Assembly: GCA_029783825.1 (NCBI GenBank)
Contig: JAREIK010002043.1
Span: 111,933 to 175,932, forward strand
DNA: 64,000 bases
Source of the DNA: Sapria himalayana
Lineage: Eukaryota; Streptophyta; Magnoliopsida; Malpighiales; Rafflesiaceae
Direction of reading: 5' to 3'
In this document: positions 1-13,735 of the stretch, piece after piece
Layout: each line of letters begins with the position of its first letter
Position numbering within the stretch: position 1 is the first letter of the stretch
Translations under genes and position numbers: made by a program
The notes under the pieces: model-generated
Database searches by the model: none
Told to the model about the DNA's origin: nothing
Seen by the model: the letters and a program-made list of their open reading frames with translations, nothing else

Positions 1-1666
1 CTATCTATCAATATATTTGTATATTTTTTATCTTTATATCTTACTATCTTTTTATCTATCTATCTATTTTTATATCTAGCTATCTATCTATATATCTATT
101 TTTATATCTATCTATATGTATATCTTTCTATCTTCTTTATCTATCTAAATTTTTGGATGTCTTTCTGTCTATATAACTATCTATTTATCAATTTATCCTT
201 ATATCTAATTATCTATAACTATATCTATCTATCTCTTTACTTATATTTTTGTCTATCTATTTATGTATGAATTAATCTATTATCTATATATCTGTATGAT
301 TAATCTATCTATGTGTCTACCTATATATCTCTATTATCTACATATCTTTTTTATTAATATATCAATCTGTCTATCTATCTATTGATCTATCTATTTTCCT
401 ATCTATCTATCTATTTATCTATGTTTCTATCTATTAGTCTCTCTATCTCTCTATTATATGTTTATATGGTTATCCACCAATATGCTAATCTATTAATCTA
501 TCTATCTAATTATCTGTCTAAATATCTATCTATCTGTCTGTATGTATGTTTGTGTTTATCTATCTATTTGCCTATCTGCCTATTGTCTAAGTACCTATCT
601 TATCTATATGTCTATCTATCTATCTATCATTTATTTCTTTCTATATATCTATTGCTTATTTGTCTATCTATCTATCTTTCTATATATTTATCTATATTTC
701 TATTAATATGTCTATCTATATATTTTCTATCTATCTATCTATCTATCTATTTATCTATCTATATATACGTCTATCAGTCTATATGTATATTTGTCTATCT
801 TTCTATCTATCTATAATATTTCAATCTATCAGTCTATTTGTATATTTGTCTATCTATCTATCTTTTATCTCTATATATGTTTATCTATCTATCTATATAT
901 CTATCTATCTATCTATCGATCTGTTTGTCTATGTGTCTATCTATTTGTCAACCAATCTATCAGGCTATTAGTCTATCTGTCTATTTATCTACCTATTTAT
1001 GTGTCTTTCAATCTATCTTATATATGTCTATTTGTTTATATGTTTATCTGTATATCAAACTTTGGTCTTTCTATCAATCTATATCTATCTATTTCATTAT
1101 AGGTCTATCTGTCTATCATCTATATGTCTATATACAATTTTACTATCTATGTATCTATATTCTATCTATGTTGTCGATCTATCTAATCTATCTATATGTC
1201 TATCTATCTTTTTGTCTATCTTTCTATTTGTCAATTTGTTTATCTGTATATATGTCTATATATCTATTTGACTATCTATTTATCTATGTCTCTATCTTTC
1301 TATCTATCTATCAATCCATCTATGTGTCCTATCTATTTATCTTTCTGTCCATCTGTATATCAATCTATTTGTCTTTTTGTATATCTATCTATCTATCTAT
1401 CTAACTATCTAAATATCGACCTATCTACCTGTCTATCTATTTTTTATATCTATATGAATATTGATCTGTCTACCTTTCTATCTATCTATATATCTCTCTA
1501 TCTATTTATTTCTCTATCTTTCTATCTGTCTATCTGCTTATCTACTTTTATCCCTAGTCTACCTATCTATTTTCTATTGACCTATCTATATGTCTATCAT
1601 TTATATATCAATCGATCTATCTATATATCTATATCTTTAACAATCTATCTTTCTATATGTCTATCT
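1..1666 (+). repeat. Degenerate (TCTA)n satellite array, block 1
   Basis: Nearly every base belongs to a 4-bp period whose commonest unit is TCTA. Frequent variants are CTGT, TTGT, CAAT, TTAT, ATAT and CTAA. The array stops at about 1,666, just before a GTTAGGGTTGC stretch. Open frames here encode only Ser-Ile-Tyr-Leu cycles, because TCT-ATC-TAT-CTA has no stop in any of its frames, so no protein is called. Confidence 0.97.
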
Positions 1667-1934
1667 TGTTAGGGTTGCTAGTAATTTTCATTTCATATTT
1701 TGTTGTGGACTAGGAACCAACTAATGATCCAAGTGAATACAATAAAACATTAGACAATGTTACTAATTAATGCGTAGAAAAATTAACTTTTAAATCCAAA
1801 TGGTTCAGTTGAATCCTAGCACAGTCAAGTGTCCATGCCTCTAGCATTATCCACATAAACTTATCTTTGTTATTTCTTTATTTTTTTATCTCTCCCATAA
1901 TATAAAACCTTTGGTTTTTTTTTCACACACCTTC

Positions 1935-2040
1935 TAAAATGATGTGTCATTTACAAAAAGGATGTTTCATTTATTAAAAGTAAGTGTCATTAGTAAATGG
2001 ACATGTCATTAATGACACATATTTCTAAAAGGTTGTGTCA
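1935..2040 (+). repeat. Short imperfect tandem repeat around TGTCATT
   Basis: The word TGTCATT or TTTCATT recurs about five times at spacings near 24-28 bp, joined by A-rich linkers such as AAAAGG. One copy forms a small palindrome, TGTCATTAATGACA. It is too short and diverged to assign to an element. Confidence 0.55.
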
Positions 2041-2720
2041 TTAAATAAAGAGAGAAACATGAGCTTTAATTTGGGTCCATTTTAAAGGTCGAAACTCCAA
2101 ATTCTACTAAAACTCTTTAATTTCAATTAAACTAAGATTTAAAAACTAATTTCAGACTTAAGATTAGGCCCATTTATTTTTATCTATCTAAAATAAAATG
2201 AACCTCAATATAAATACATTTTAATAACGTCTAAGGTGACTTTAAAATCTTATTTTAAATTAACAAGCAATGACCACATTTAGCAATACATCATTGCTAC
2301 AAAGTGATAAAAATATAATAGATTCGACGTATCCTAATTTCATGACTTATTTTATTGTATGTGCTGTATATGTAATTTGTTTTTTACTTAATAATTGTTT
2401 TAATATTTTTATGTAAGTGCAGGAAAAAAATATTAAAAGCCCGGGGATGCAGCAGAAGCACAATAACGGATGTCCCGCTCCGAAATTTTTGGAGTAGAGC
2501 CTGACCCGTTCCATGATCCAACCCGCTTCCGTTAAATGAACCGGATGTTTATTTTTCATATAAAATGATTTGTAATTTATTTTTCGGGCGGCTGTTTTGA
2601 CCCCGTTGAACTGTTCATCATCCCTCTTCTCTCTCTGCGCGATTTCGCGACGGCTGCATGCTGCATACTATAAGACGTTCTATTTTTTGGTTTTAATCTG
2701 TAATGCATAAGCATTTTCTG

Positions 2721-2759
2721 GTGGAGGTAGCTAGTCGTACAGAGCGACTAGCGAACCAC
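2721..2759. other. Hairpin (8-bp perfect stem, 7-nt loop) in a GC-richer patch
   Basis: The arms GCTAGTCG (2,730-2,737) and CGACTAGC (2,745-2,752) are exact reverse complements with loop TACAGAG. Below a small internal loop, GGT (2,726-2,728) can pair with ACC (2,755-2,757). The patch is conspicuously CG-rich for this window and is preceded by another small dyad, CGCGATTTCGCG (about 2,638-2,649). Function is unknown; it could be part of a decayed promoter/first exon or a structured RNA. Confidence 0.5.
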
Positions 2760-4887
2760 GTTATTTCCTGTGTTGAATTCTCATTTTTTGATTCTGTCAT
2801 GGATGCTGTTGGATTGGGATATATATATTGCTTGTTTCTGTGTTTCTGTTGTTTTCTGTTTCTTAATCTCACTACCCATGGAAGCGCAATTACCCAACAG
2901 TATGACTTAGTCCTTTTTCCATGATATCTAGATTGATATATGTGGCATGGATCATGGCATCCTCACATCAATCTATATGTTTCTTAATCTTTGAATAAAG
3001 TAACTTAAACAATTAAGTTATAATCTCATTTTGACTTATTTGAGCATGGTCATGTATTTTAGTAGTCCTACTCAATCAAAGGGCCAACGGATATCATTTC
3101 CGTTATATAGAATAGACAAATTCCATGTACATAAAGTACATCCCTATACACAATTTATTATATAACTAGTAAACAACTTTATAACCATCCTAGTTACAGG
3201 TAGCATTTATTGAATATAAAGTCTACAACTCCTTATGTAGGGAATTATAGTGACTTCAGGTCAAAAAAAATATATAATAATAATCACTATGAGAATATGT
3301 ATGACACTTATATAACAATCTAAGCAACATTCTCAAAGTAGGTCAGTTCAATTTTTGTTATCTAACATATACTCATTTGCTAACTTAATATCTCGTATTA
3401 GTTAACCTTCATACTAGTTTTAATGTATAATATTTTCCTTGAATATTAATAATTGACTTTGGAAAATTTAGAGTAGTATTCCATAGAAAATATCACTCTA
3501 GGGCATTATTATATTAATGTAATATTTGCACAACTCTAAATAAATATTATAATGATAAAATGATGCCTTTTTACATAAAAGATATGATGCATAAGTACCA
3601 AAAGAATCATTTAAGGATTGCCTTTTAGGGCATACTCTAGCATATCTATCTATGTATTTATCTATCCATTTATCTTTCAATGTGTCAATCTAAAAAACTG
3701 TCTATCTATGTATTCATCTATCTGTCTATTTATCTAAATATCTAAGTATCTAACAATCTATCTATCGATGTGTATAACTATATAACTATCTTTTAATCTA
3801 ACAGTCTACTTATCTATCTATCAATATAATTATATATCTATCTATTTGTTAATATATCTGTCTATGTAACTATTTATATGTATATTTATCTATTTTTCTA
3901 TCTATCTGTCTATCTATCTATCTATTAGTCTATTTGTTTGTATATCTATCTATCTATCAATATGTCTATCTAACTTTTTATTAATCTATATATTAGTCTA
4001 TATAACTATCAATCTATCTATATGTCTATTATCAATCAATATTTTTGTCTATCTATCTATTTGTCTATCTAACTATATGTATATTTTCCTATCTATGTAT
4101 CTACCTATGTTACTATCTTTGTATTTGCCTATCAATCTTCTGTTTATCTATGTATCTATCTATATGTCTATCTATCTATCTATCTATATGTCTATATACC
4201 TATCAGTATATCTATCTATTTATCTATTTAAATTTATGTGCATCTATCATATCTGTCTATTTATTTATTTACATGTGTTTTTATTTATCTATATATACAT
4301 CTATCTTTATATGAATTTATCTATCTATCTATCTGTATTTCTATCTTTTTGTATATATGTCTATATACATATGTGTGTGTTATATCTATGTATTAATCAA
4401 TCTATCTATATATATGCATCTCTATTTATCTGTCTAACTATCTAACTTTATAACATTCTAACTGTCTATTTGTTAATATTTTTATCTATCTAACTATCTT
4501 TCTATCTTTCATTCTTTCTATCTATCAATCTATGAGTCTATATATCTATTAGTATATCTATCTATCTAGCAATCTATCTATCTATCAGCCTACTAGCCTT
4601 TCTTTCAATTGTCTATCTATATATCAATCTATTTATATATCTATCTATTTATATATCTATCTATCTGTACATCTTTCTATTAGTTTAATTGTCTTTCTGT
4701 CTATTTTATAACTCTCAATATATCTATCTGTCAATTAGTCTACCTGTGTATCTATCATTATGTAGATCTATTTATATATTTAATTGTCTATCAATCTATT
4801 TCTTTATCTATCTATCTAATTATCTATGTATGTTTGTATATATCTATCTATATGTCTATATGTCTATATATCTATCTGTCTATCTAT

Positions 4888-4925
4888 CTATCTACCTATC
4901 TATCTACCTATCTATCTACCTATCT
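4888..4925 (+). repeat. 12-bp higher-order unit inside the TCTA array
   Basis: The unit CTATCTATCTAC repeats about three times in succession, a locally homogenised trimer of the tetranucleotide in which every third unit carries the same TCTA-to-CTAC variant. Confidence 0.6.
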
Positions 4926-7900
4926 ATTTGTCTATTAGTTTATTTGTGTATCTATTTATGTATATATCTATTTAAATGTTTATCTTTCAATCTATTTATC
5001 TATCTATTTTGTTATTGATCTATCTATTCATCTATTTGTCAATATGTATATCTATCAATCTTTCATTCTGCCGATCTACATATCATTTTATTAACATATA
5101 TACTTATCTAACTATATGCATATCTATCTATCCTTCTATCTATATATCTATCTATTTGTCTATCTATCTATCTATCGATCGATCTGTCTATCTATCTATC
5201 TATTTGTCTATCTATTTATGCTTCTATCTATCTATCCATCTATCTATCTATCTCTTTATATGTGTATGTGTGTAATAGTCTATCTATCCCTCACCCCATC
5301 AATCTTTCTATCTCTCTATATTTTTATATTTCTAATTATTTAACTAACTAGTAATATATCTCTCATTCTGTCTATCTATTTATCTATCTATCTTTTTATC
5401 TATTTATCTGTATACTTGTCTAACTATCTATCTATCAATTTTAACTGTATATATGTCAATTTTTGTATCTATCCATCTATCTATCTATCAAACAAAATGT
5501 TTATTTGTCTATCTACCTTTCTATCTATATATCTAACTAACGAACTAACTATCTGTCTCTATATGTTTATCTTCCTCTCTGCCAATATAATGTTTTCTAT
5601 CATTCTATCTCTATATTTGTTTTTCTATCTATCTGACTATCTATCTATATATCTATCTAGCTATCTATCTATTAGTCTATGTATCTATTTGCTTATATAT
5701 TTTTCAATCAATCAATCTATCTATCTATTTATCTGTCTGTATGTCTGTCTCTATATCTGTCTGTCTATCTATTGATTTATCTATCTATTAATATTTTTAT
5801 TTATATTTCTATCTGTCTATCTAACTGTCTATCTATCTATCTATCTGTCTGTCTATTTAAATATATATCTAATTGTCTATATATCTATTGATCTATCTAT
5901 ATATATATATCTATTTAATTTTCTATCTTTCTATCTATTTATCTACCTATGAAAATGTCTATCTATCTAACTATCTAACTATCTAGCTATCTTTGTGTCT
6001 ATAAATCTATTTATCTATCTATCCTTCTATGTTTCTATCTATATATATATCTATCTATTTGTCTATCTATCTATATATCTATCTTACTATATGTATATAT
6101 GTGTTTTTGTCATATATGTCTAATTATCTACCTGTCTATCTTTTTATCTATTTGTCTATCTATCTTTCTATCTATCTATATGTCTATCTATTTAACTATC
6201 CATATCTAAAGCTATCTATCTAAGTGTCAATTTGTCAAAAATCAATAAATATCTATCTATCTATATATCTATCTATCTATTTATCATTCTATCTATCTTT
6301 TTATGTATATGTCTATGTGTCTATCTATTTATCTATTTAACTATCTTTCTATATATCTATCTATTTGTCTATTTGTCTATCTATGTAACTACCTATTTGT
6401 TTAACTATTAATCAATCTTTTAATCTAACTATTTGTCAATCTGCCTTTCTACCTATGTGCTTATCTATCTATTTATCTATATGTTTATTTTCATATCTTT
6501 CTATAAGTCTATTTATCTATCATTCTAATTTTCAATCTATCTATCTGTTTATCTGTCTATCAATCTATCTGTTTATTTATCTATCTAAATATCAATATAT
6601 CTATCTCTCTATTTGTATACATGTCTATCTTTGTTTCTATCTATCAATCTTCATGTCAATAAGTCTATCTAAGTATTTTTCTATTTGTCTATCAATCAAT
6701 CTATCTATTTGTCTAAATATTATCTTTCTATTTGTATATCTATCTATCTGTATATCTATCTATATATCTATCTATATCTCTATATCTCTCTATCTATTTA
6801 TTTATCTATATACATATCTATATATCTTTTTATCTATCTATTTGAATAGCAATCTAGCGGTCTATCTTTTTATCTATCTTTATATCTTTTTGTCTATCTA
6901 TTTGTCTATCTATCTATCTTTAAATATTTTATATGTCTATCTATCTATCTATCAATCTATCCTTCTATTAGTCTATATGGCTATATGTCTATTTGTCTAT
7001 TTGTCCATCTATCTAACTATTTTTAAAGTATCTATCTATATTTCTATCTTTTTATCTACCAATTTGAGTTTCTATCCATCTAACTATCCAACTAAATAAC
7101 TATCTATATGTCTATCCACTTATTTTGCTATGTATCTATCTTTATAATTGTCTATCTATCTATCTATCAATTTATCTATCTATATTTTTATCATCTTTGA
7201 ATCTATTTATCTATTTGTCTGTCTATCTGACTATCAATCTATATGTCTATCAATTGATAAGTCTATCTATGTATCAATATATCTATCTATTTGTCTTTTA
7301 GACTATTAGTTTATTAGTATATCATTCTATTAGTCTATCAGTCTATCTATCTATTTAATTATCAATCTGTCTATCTTTCTAAATGTCTATTTATATATCT
7401 ATCTATATAAATATGTGTGTGTTTGTGTGTGTGTGTCTATCTATTTATCTATCTATATATTTGTCTGTCTATGTCTGTCTATATATCAATCTATCAATAT
7501 GTCTGTCTATCTATCTTTCTTTCTATATGTTTATCTATTTATCTACCTATCTAACTTTCTATCTATTTGTCTATATGTCAATCTATCAAATTTTCAAAAT
7601 TTTTATATGTCATTCTATCTTTCTATCTATTGAATTATCTAAATATCTATCTTGCTATCTATCTATCTCTCTAAATACATTTCTTACATTTAGTATAATA
7701 GTCAATCTCACAATCTATCTATTTATATATCTATCTATCCAATTATCTATTTATCTTTCTATAAATATATCAGTTTATCTAACTTTATATCTATCTATCT
7801 ATTTATCTCTATCTTTTTTTAACTATCTATATGTCTATATGATTATTAATCTATTTGTTTATCTATTTATCTATCTATCTATCTATCTATCTTTTTATTT

Positions 7901-10043
7901 GTTTATCTTTAAATATGTCAATGTATCTATCTATTTGTGTATCTTTCTATTTGTGATTTTCTATTTCTATCTATCAGTCTATATATATATATATATATTT
8001 CAATATCTATATCTATGATTTATCTCTCTATTGATATGTCTATCTTTATATTTGTCTATCAATATATTCTTTAAATGTTTATACGTCTTGATATTTATCT
8101 ATCTAACTTTCAACTATCTATCTTTATATCTATTTATCTGTATAACAATCTAACTATTTTTTTTCTATTAGTCAATCAATTAATCAATATATCTGTCTAT
8201 CTATATATTTTTCTATAAATCAATAATTTTATATGTCTATCTATCCATCTATCTATCTATCTATCTTTCTGTCTACCTATCTATCATTGATCTAACTGTC
8301 TATCTATCTATTTATCTTTATATCTACTGGTTTATATTTCTATCAATCTATTATTATATCTATTTATTTATCTATTTATTTGACTATTTGTCTACCTGTC
8401 TATCTATATATCAATGTATCTGTCTATATATTTATCTAATTATCAATCTGTCAAAGTATATATATGTCTATTTGTCTAATTATCTATATACCTATTTGTT
8501 AATCTATCTATCTATCTATCTATCTGCCTAACTAGCTACTATTTATCTAATTATATATCTATCTAACTATTTGTCTAACTATCTAAGTATCTATCTATTA
8601 ATATGCCTAAATATCTATCTTTCTATCTATATCTCTATCTATTTAATTGTCCTATCTATCAATCTATTTATTTATATGTCTAATTATTAATCTATCTATT
8701 CATATATCTATCTATCTGTTTATCTATACACCTATCTATTTATCTATCTATTTGTCTATCTAGCTATCTTTTATCTATATGATCTATCTATCTATCTATC
8801 TATCTATTAAAATGACTATCTATCTATCTATCTATCTACATATCTGCTTATTTATTTATCTTTCTTTCTTTCAATCTGAATATGTTTATATCTGCCAATA
8901 TTCTGATCTATCAATCTGTCTATTTATCTATATTTTGTCTATATGTATATCTATCTATCTATCTTGTTATATCTTTATCTATATATGTGTGTATATATCT
9001 AATTTTCTATCTGCAATTCTTTATATCTCCTTATGTGTCTGTGTATATATCTATCTATTTGTATAACTATCTATATGACTATCTGTTAATCTATCTATCT
9101 GTCAATCTATCTATTTATTTAATGGGTTATTATATATCTATTTATATATTTATCTATCTATTTGTCTAACTATTTAATTATCTATTATTTTCCTAACTAA
9201 CTATCTATCTCTCTAACTATCTAATTGTTTTTTAATCTACCAATCAATCAATCTATCTATGTATCAATATATTTGTTTATCTATATTCTATATATCGATC
9301 TATTTGTATATCTATCTATATGTTTATCTATCTATTTGTCTATCTAACTATCTATCAATCAGTCTATATGTATTTCTATCTATCTACTAATCTATTTATC
9401 TATCTATCTTTCTATAACTTTATCTGACTATTTGTCTATCTATAAATATTTCTATATGATTATTTGATTATCTATCTATCTGCCTATTTTTCTATCTATC
9501 GATATATCTATATATATATATATATATATATATATCTATATCTATCTGTCTATAATTCTATCTATCTATCTATCTAAATATATATCATTCTATCTATCTA
9601 AAAATATGTGTGTGTATCTATATATATTTTTATCTGCATATCTTATAATTATCTATCTATTTGTCTATCTATCTATCTGACTACTTGTCTATCTATATAT
9701 CTATCTATGTGACTATTTGTGTGAATATGTATCTATTTTTTGTCTATCTGTCAATTTTTTATCTATCTATCAATCTATCTATATGTAAATCTATATATCT
9801 ATCTTTCTATATATATATATATGTCTATCTATCTATCTATATATCTAGCTATATGTATATAGATGTCAATCTGTCTATCTATCTTTCTATCTGTTTATCT
9901 GTCTATCATTTTATCTTTTTATCTTTCTATTTTTTTATCTATATAACTAATATTTCTCTATTTGTCTTACTATCTTTCTACATATATGTCTATTTGTCTA
10001 CATATCTATCTATCTTACTTTGTATCTATCTATCTATCTATCT

Positions 10044-10225
10044 GTCTATGTCTATGTGTCTATGTGTCTATGTTTATATATGCCTATGTGTCAATGTGTC
10101 TATCTGGGTATGTGTGTATATGTCTGTCTGTATATGTGTTTATATGTCTATGTAACAATGTGTCTATGTGTCTATCTGTATATGTGTCTGTATGTCTATG
10201 TGTCTATGGGTTTATGTGTCTATCT
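10044..10225 (+). repeat. G-rich TATG/TGTC variant block in the TCTA array
   Basis: Here the array is dominated by TCTATGTG-like units (alternating TATG and TGTC) instead of plain TCTA. The same variant pair recurs for about 180 bp, which points to local amplification of one mutated unit. It keeps the tetranucleotide phase of its surroundings. Confidence 0.75.
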
Positions 10226-10916
10226 ATCAATGTATCAATATACCAATCTATATATCTATCTTTCTATCTATCATTCTTTCTATCTACCTATCTATTTATT
10301 AATCTGCCTGTCTATCTATTTGTCTATCTGTATAACTAATTATTTGTGTATTTATCTATCTATCAATTTTTCTATCAATCTATCTTTGTATCTATCTATC
10401 TATCTATCTATTTGTCTATCTATCTATCTCTATTTCTCAATCTCTTTATTCATCTATTAGACTATATATCTATCTATCTATTTATCTATCTATTTATCTA
10501 TCAATTTATATGTCTATATGTCTAAATATCTATCTACCTATCTATCTATTTATCTATCTCTTTATCTATACATCTAACTGACTATCTTTCTATTTGTATA
10601 TCTAGCTCAATGTATATATTTCAATCGATCTTGTTGTATATGAGGCTATTAGGCTATGTATTTAACTAACTATCTATCTATCTATCAATTTATTTGTATG
10701 TCTAATAGTCTATTTGTCTATCTATATGTCTATCAATTTTTCAAATTTTCAATTTATTTATCTATTTATCTATCTATCTATTTATCTATATATCTATATG
10801 TATATCTGACTATCCATCCATCTCTATTTGTCTATCTATCTATCTATCTATATGTCTATCTGTATATCTAACTATCTATCTTTCTATTTTTCTATGTATC
10901 TCTATATCTATCTATC

Positions 10917-10951
<35 letters not shown>

Positions 10952-13735
10952 ATCTATCTATCTATCTATCTGTATATTAATATATATGTGTATCTATCTA
11001 TCTATTTGACTATCTATCTAATAATTTGCCTATCTATCTATCTACCAATCTATCAATTTGTCAATCTATATATATGTTTATGTATCTATCTATTTATCTA
11101 TGTATTTGTATATTTGTCAATCTATTAATCAATATATTTATCTATCTATCTATCTATAAGCCTATTTGTCTTTGTATCTATATATTTATCTATCTATCTT
11201 TCTAGAAAAATCTTTATCTATTTCCCTATATATCTATCTGTCTATCTATCTATTTGTAAATCTATCTATCTATCTATCTGTCTAAATATCTTTCTATCTA
11301 TTTGTCTATCTATTTATCAATGAATCTATCTATCTATATATCTATATGTAAATCTATCTTGTTGTCTAACTATCTATTTGTCTATTTTTCTATATATCTT
11401 TCTTTCTATTTGTCTAAATGTTATCTATCTTTCAATCTATCTTTCTGTATATATGTCTATCTATCTTTGTGTCATTCAATAAATCTATCAGTCTAGAAAT
11501 CTCTTTTTTTATTTATCTATTATCTATTTGATTATCTATCTATTTGTATATCTAACTTTCTTTCTATTTGCCTATTTGTCTATCTATCTATATAGCTATT
11601 TATCTTTCTATATATCTTTCTATCTAACTATCTATCAATCTATCTGTCGATTTAACTATTTGCTATCTATTTATCTATCTATTTATTAATCTATCTATTT
11701 GTCTATCTATATATCTATGTATTTATCTGTCTTTAATTCTATCTATCTATCTATATATCTTCATAAGTTTCTATTTATCTATCTATATTTTTATCTATTT
11801 ATATTTTTGTCTTCTTTTCTTTCCATTTATCTGTATATTTGTCTATCTTTTTATTAGTCAATCAATTAATCAATCAATCTGTCTGTCTATCTAATGGTGT
11901 ATCTATCTTTATGACTATCTATATATTTATCTATATATCTATTTATCAATCAATCAATCTATTTATCTATTTATTTATATGTCTATCTATATATCTATCT
12001 ATACGTCAATCTATTTATCTATCTATTAGTATATTTATTAATCTATTTATTTGTATATTTGTTTATCTATCTATATGATTTTCTATCTATCAATGTATTT
12101 GTCTATCAATCTATCTCTATATTTGTCTATTTGTCTATCTATTTATCTATCTATCTGTCTATCAATTTGTCTATTTGTCTATTTGTCTATTTGTTTATTT
12201 ATATATCTATCTATTTTTTTGTCTATATGTTTATCTATCTATCTATCTTTTTGTTTATCTATCTACCTGTCTATCAATCAATCAATCTATCTATCTATAT
12301 ATCTAATTGTTTAATTATCTTTCTGTCTATTAGTCTATCATTAAAACTGTCTAGCTATCTATTTATCCATCGATAGAAATATTTGCTTTTCTTTATATTT
12401 ATCTTTTTGTCTATCTATCAATCTATCTGTTTATCAATCTATCTATTTCTCTTTCAATATATCTGTCAATCTATCTATTTTTATTAGTCTATTAGTATAT
12501 CTGTCTATTACTCATTCTTTTTATCTCTCTATCTATTTATCTATCTATCTATTGGTCTATTTATCTGTCTATCTATCTATCAATATATCTATCTATCTAT
12601 CAGTATATCTTCCTATCTATCTATTTCTCTATCTATCTATTTGTCTATTTGTCTATCTATCTTACTATTTATCTATCTATCTATCAATCTATGTATCTAT
12701 CTTTCGATCTATCTTTGTATTTGTCTATCTATCTATCTATCATTATGTCTATCTAGCTATTTGTATATATATATATATCTATCTGTCTATATGGATATCT
12801 TGCTATCTATCTATCTGTCTATATATTTATCTCTCTATCTATCTATATATCTATTTGTCTATATATCAGTCTAACTATCTATCGATCTATCTATCTATCT
12901 ATCTTTCTATCTGTATGTCTATCTATTTATCTATCTGTCTAATTGCTACCTCTCTATATATCTATCTAACTTTATATATATATATATATATATATATTTG
13001 TATATCTATCTATTTATCTGTCTATTTTTCTATCTATCTATCTGTATGTCTTTCTATTTATCTATCAATCTATTTGTTTGTTTGTCTGTCTGTCTATTAT
13101 CTATATAGCTATCTTTCTATATCTCTATGCATCTATCTATTTATTTGCCTAATTGATTATATGACTATCTATCTATATTTATAACTCTCAAACTATCTAT
13201 GTTTCTATTTGTCTAACTGTATATCTTTGAATCTATCTATCTATCTAATTGTCTAACTATCTTTCTTTCTATTGTCTATCAGTAAATCTATATTGTCTAT
13301 CTATTTATATTTCTAAGTAGCTATCTATCTGTCTGTATGTTTGTCTCTGTCCATTGTATATATGTTTATCTGTATCTTTATCTAACTATTTCTATATATG
13401 TCTATCTATCTATCTATCCATCTAGCTATTTTCTATCTATCAATCAATCTATGTAACTATATGTCTATTTGTCTAATTTAATTTATCTCTCTCATTTAAT
13501 CTATGTATCTGTCTATCTTATTATCTGTGTATCTGTGTAACTGGCTAACTATATATATATATATATATATCTATCTATCTATCTATCTATTTGTCTAACC
13601 ATCTAACTAACTATCGATTTAAATATCTATATCTTTATGTTTATCTATTTATCTATTACTCTAACTATTTAATTATTGTCTTTTTATTTGTTTTTTTGTT
13701 TATCTATATATCTATCTATCTATCTATTTATGTGT

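Larger units (their letters stand above)
1667..3640. other. Unique AT-rich island 1, no recognised gene
   Basis: This is about 2 kb of non-repetitive sequence between two TCTA blocks of the same orientation, so it is probably an insertion or a surviving spacer. It holds a cluster of TGTCATT motifs (1,935-2,040) and a GC-richer patch (about 2,440-2,770) with CG-rich words and a strong hairpin. The rest is plain AT-rich DNA. A 73-codon open frame at 2,703-2,924 and a 60-codon frame at 3,498-3,680 on the minus strand match no family I recognise. I saw no terminal inverted repeats or target duplication at the island edges. Confidence 0.6.
3641..13735 (+). repeat. Degenerate (TCTA)n satellite array, block 2 (10 kb)
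   Basis: This is the longest continuous TCTA-oriented block. The tetramer phase persists through thousands of bases of substitutions. It contains (TA)n tracts (for example about 9,508-9,532, 12,970-12,996 and 13,549-13,570), (TG)n tracts (about 7,409-7,434 and 10,932-10,951) and a G-richer variant block at 10,044-10,225. Its open frames of up to about 214 codons are S/I/Y/L-only translations of the repeat and are not genes. Confidence 0.97.

Noticed and set aside
382..1672. Long open frames in the TCTA arrays (and the same in all other blocks, up to 290 codons at 45,391-46,263 on the minus strand)
   Set aside because: Pure translations of a 4-bp repeat (S/I/Y/L), present in several frames at once, with no domain, codon bias or conserved start.
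1673..1683. GTTAGGGTTGC resembling plant telomere repeat (TTTAGGG)
   Set aside because: Only one partial unit, no array.
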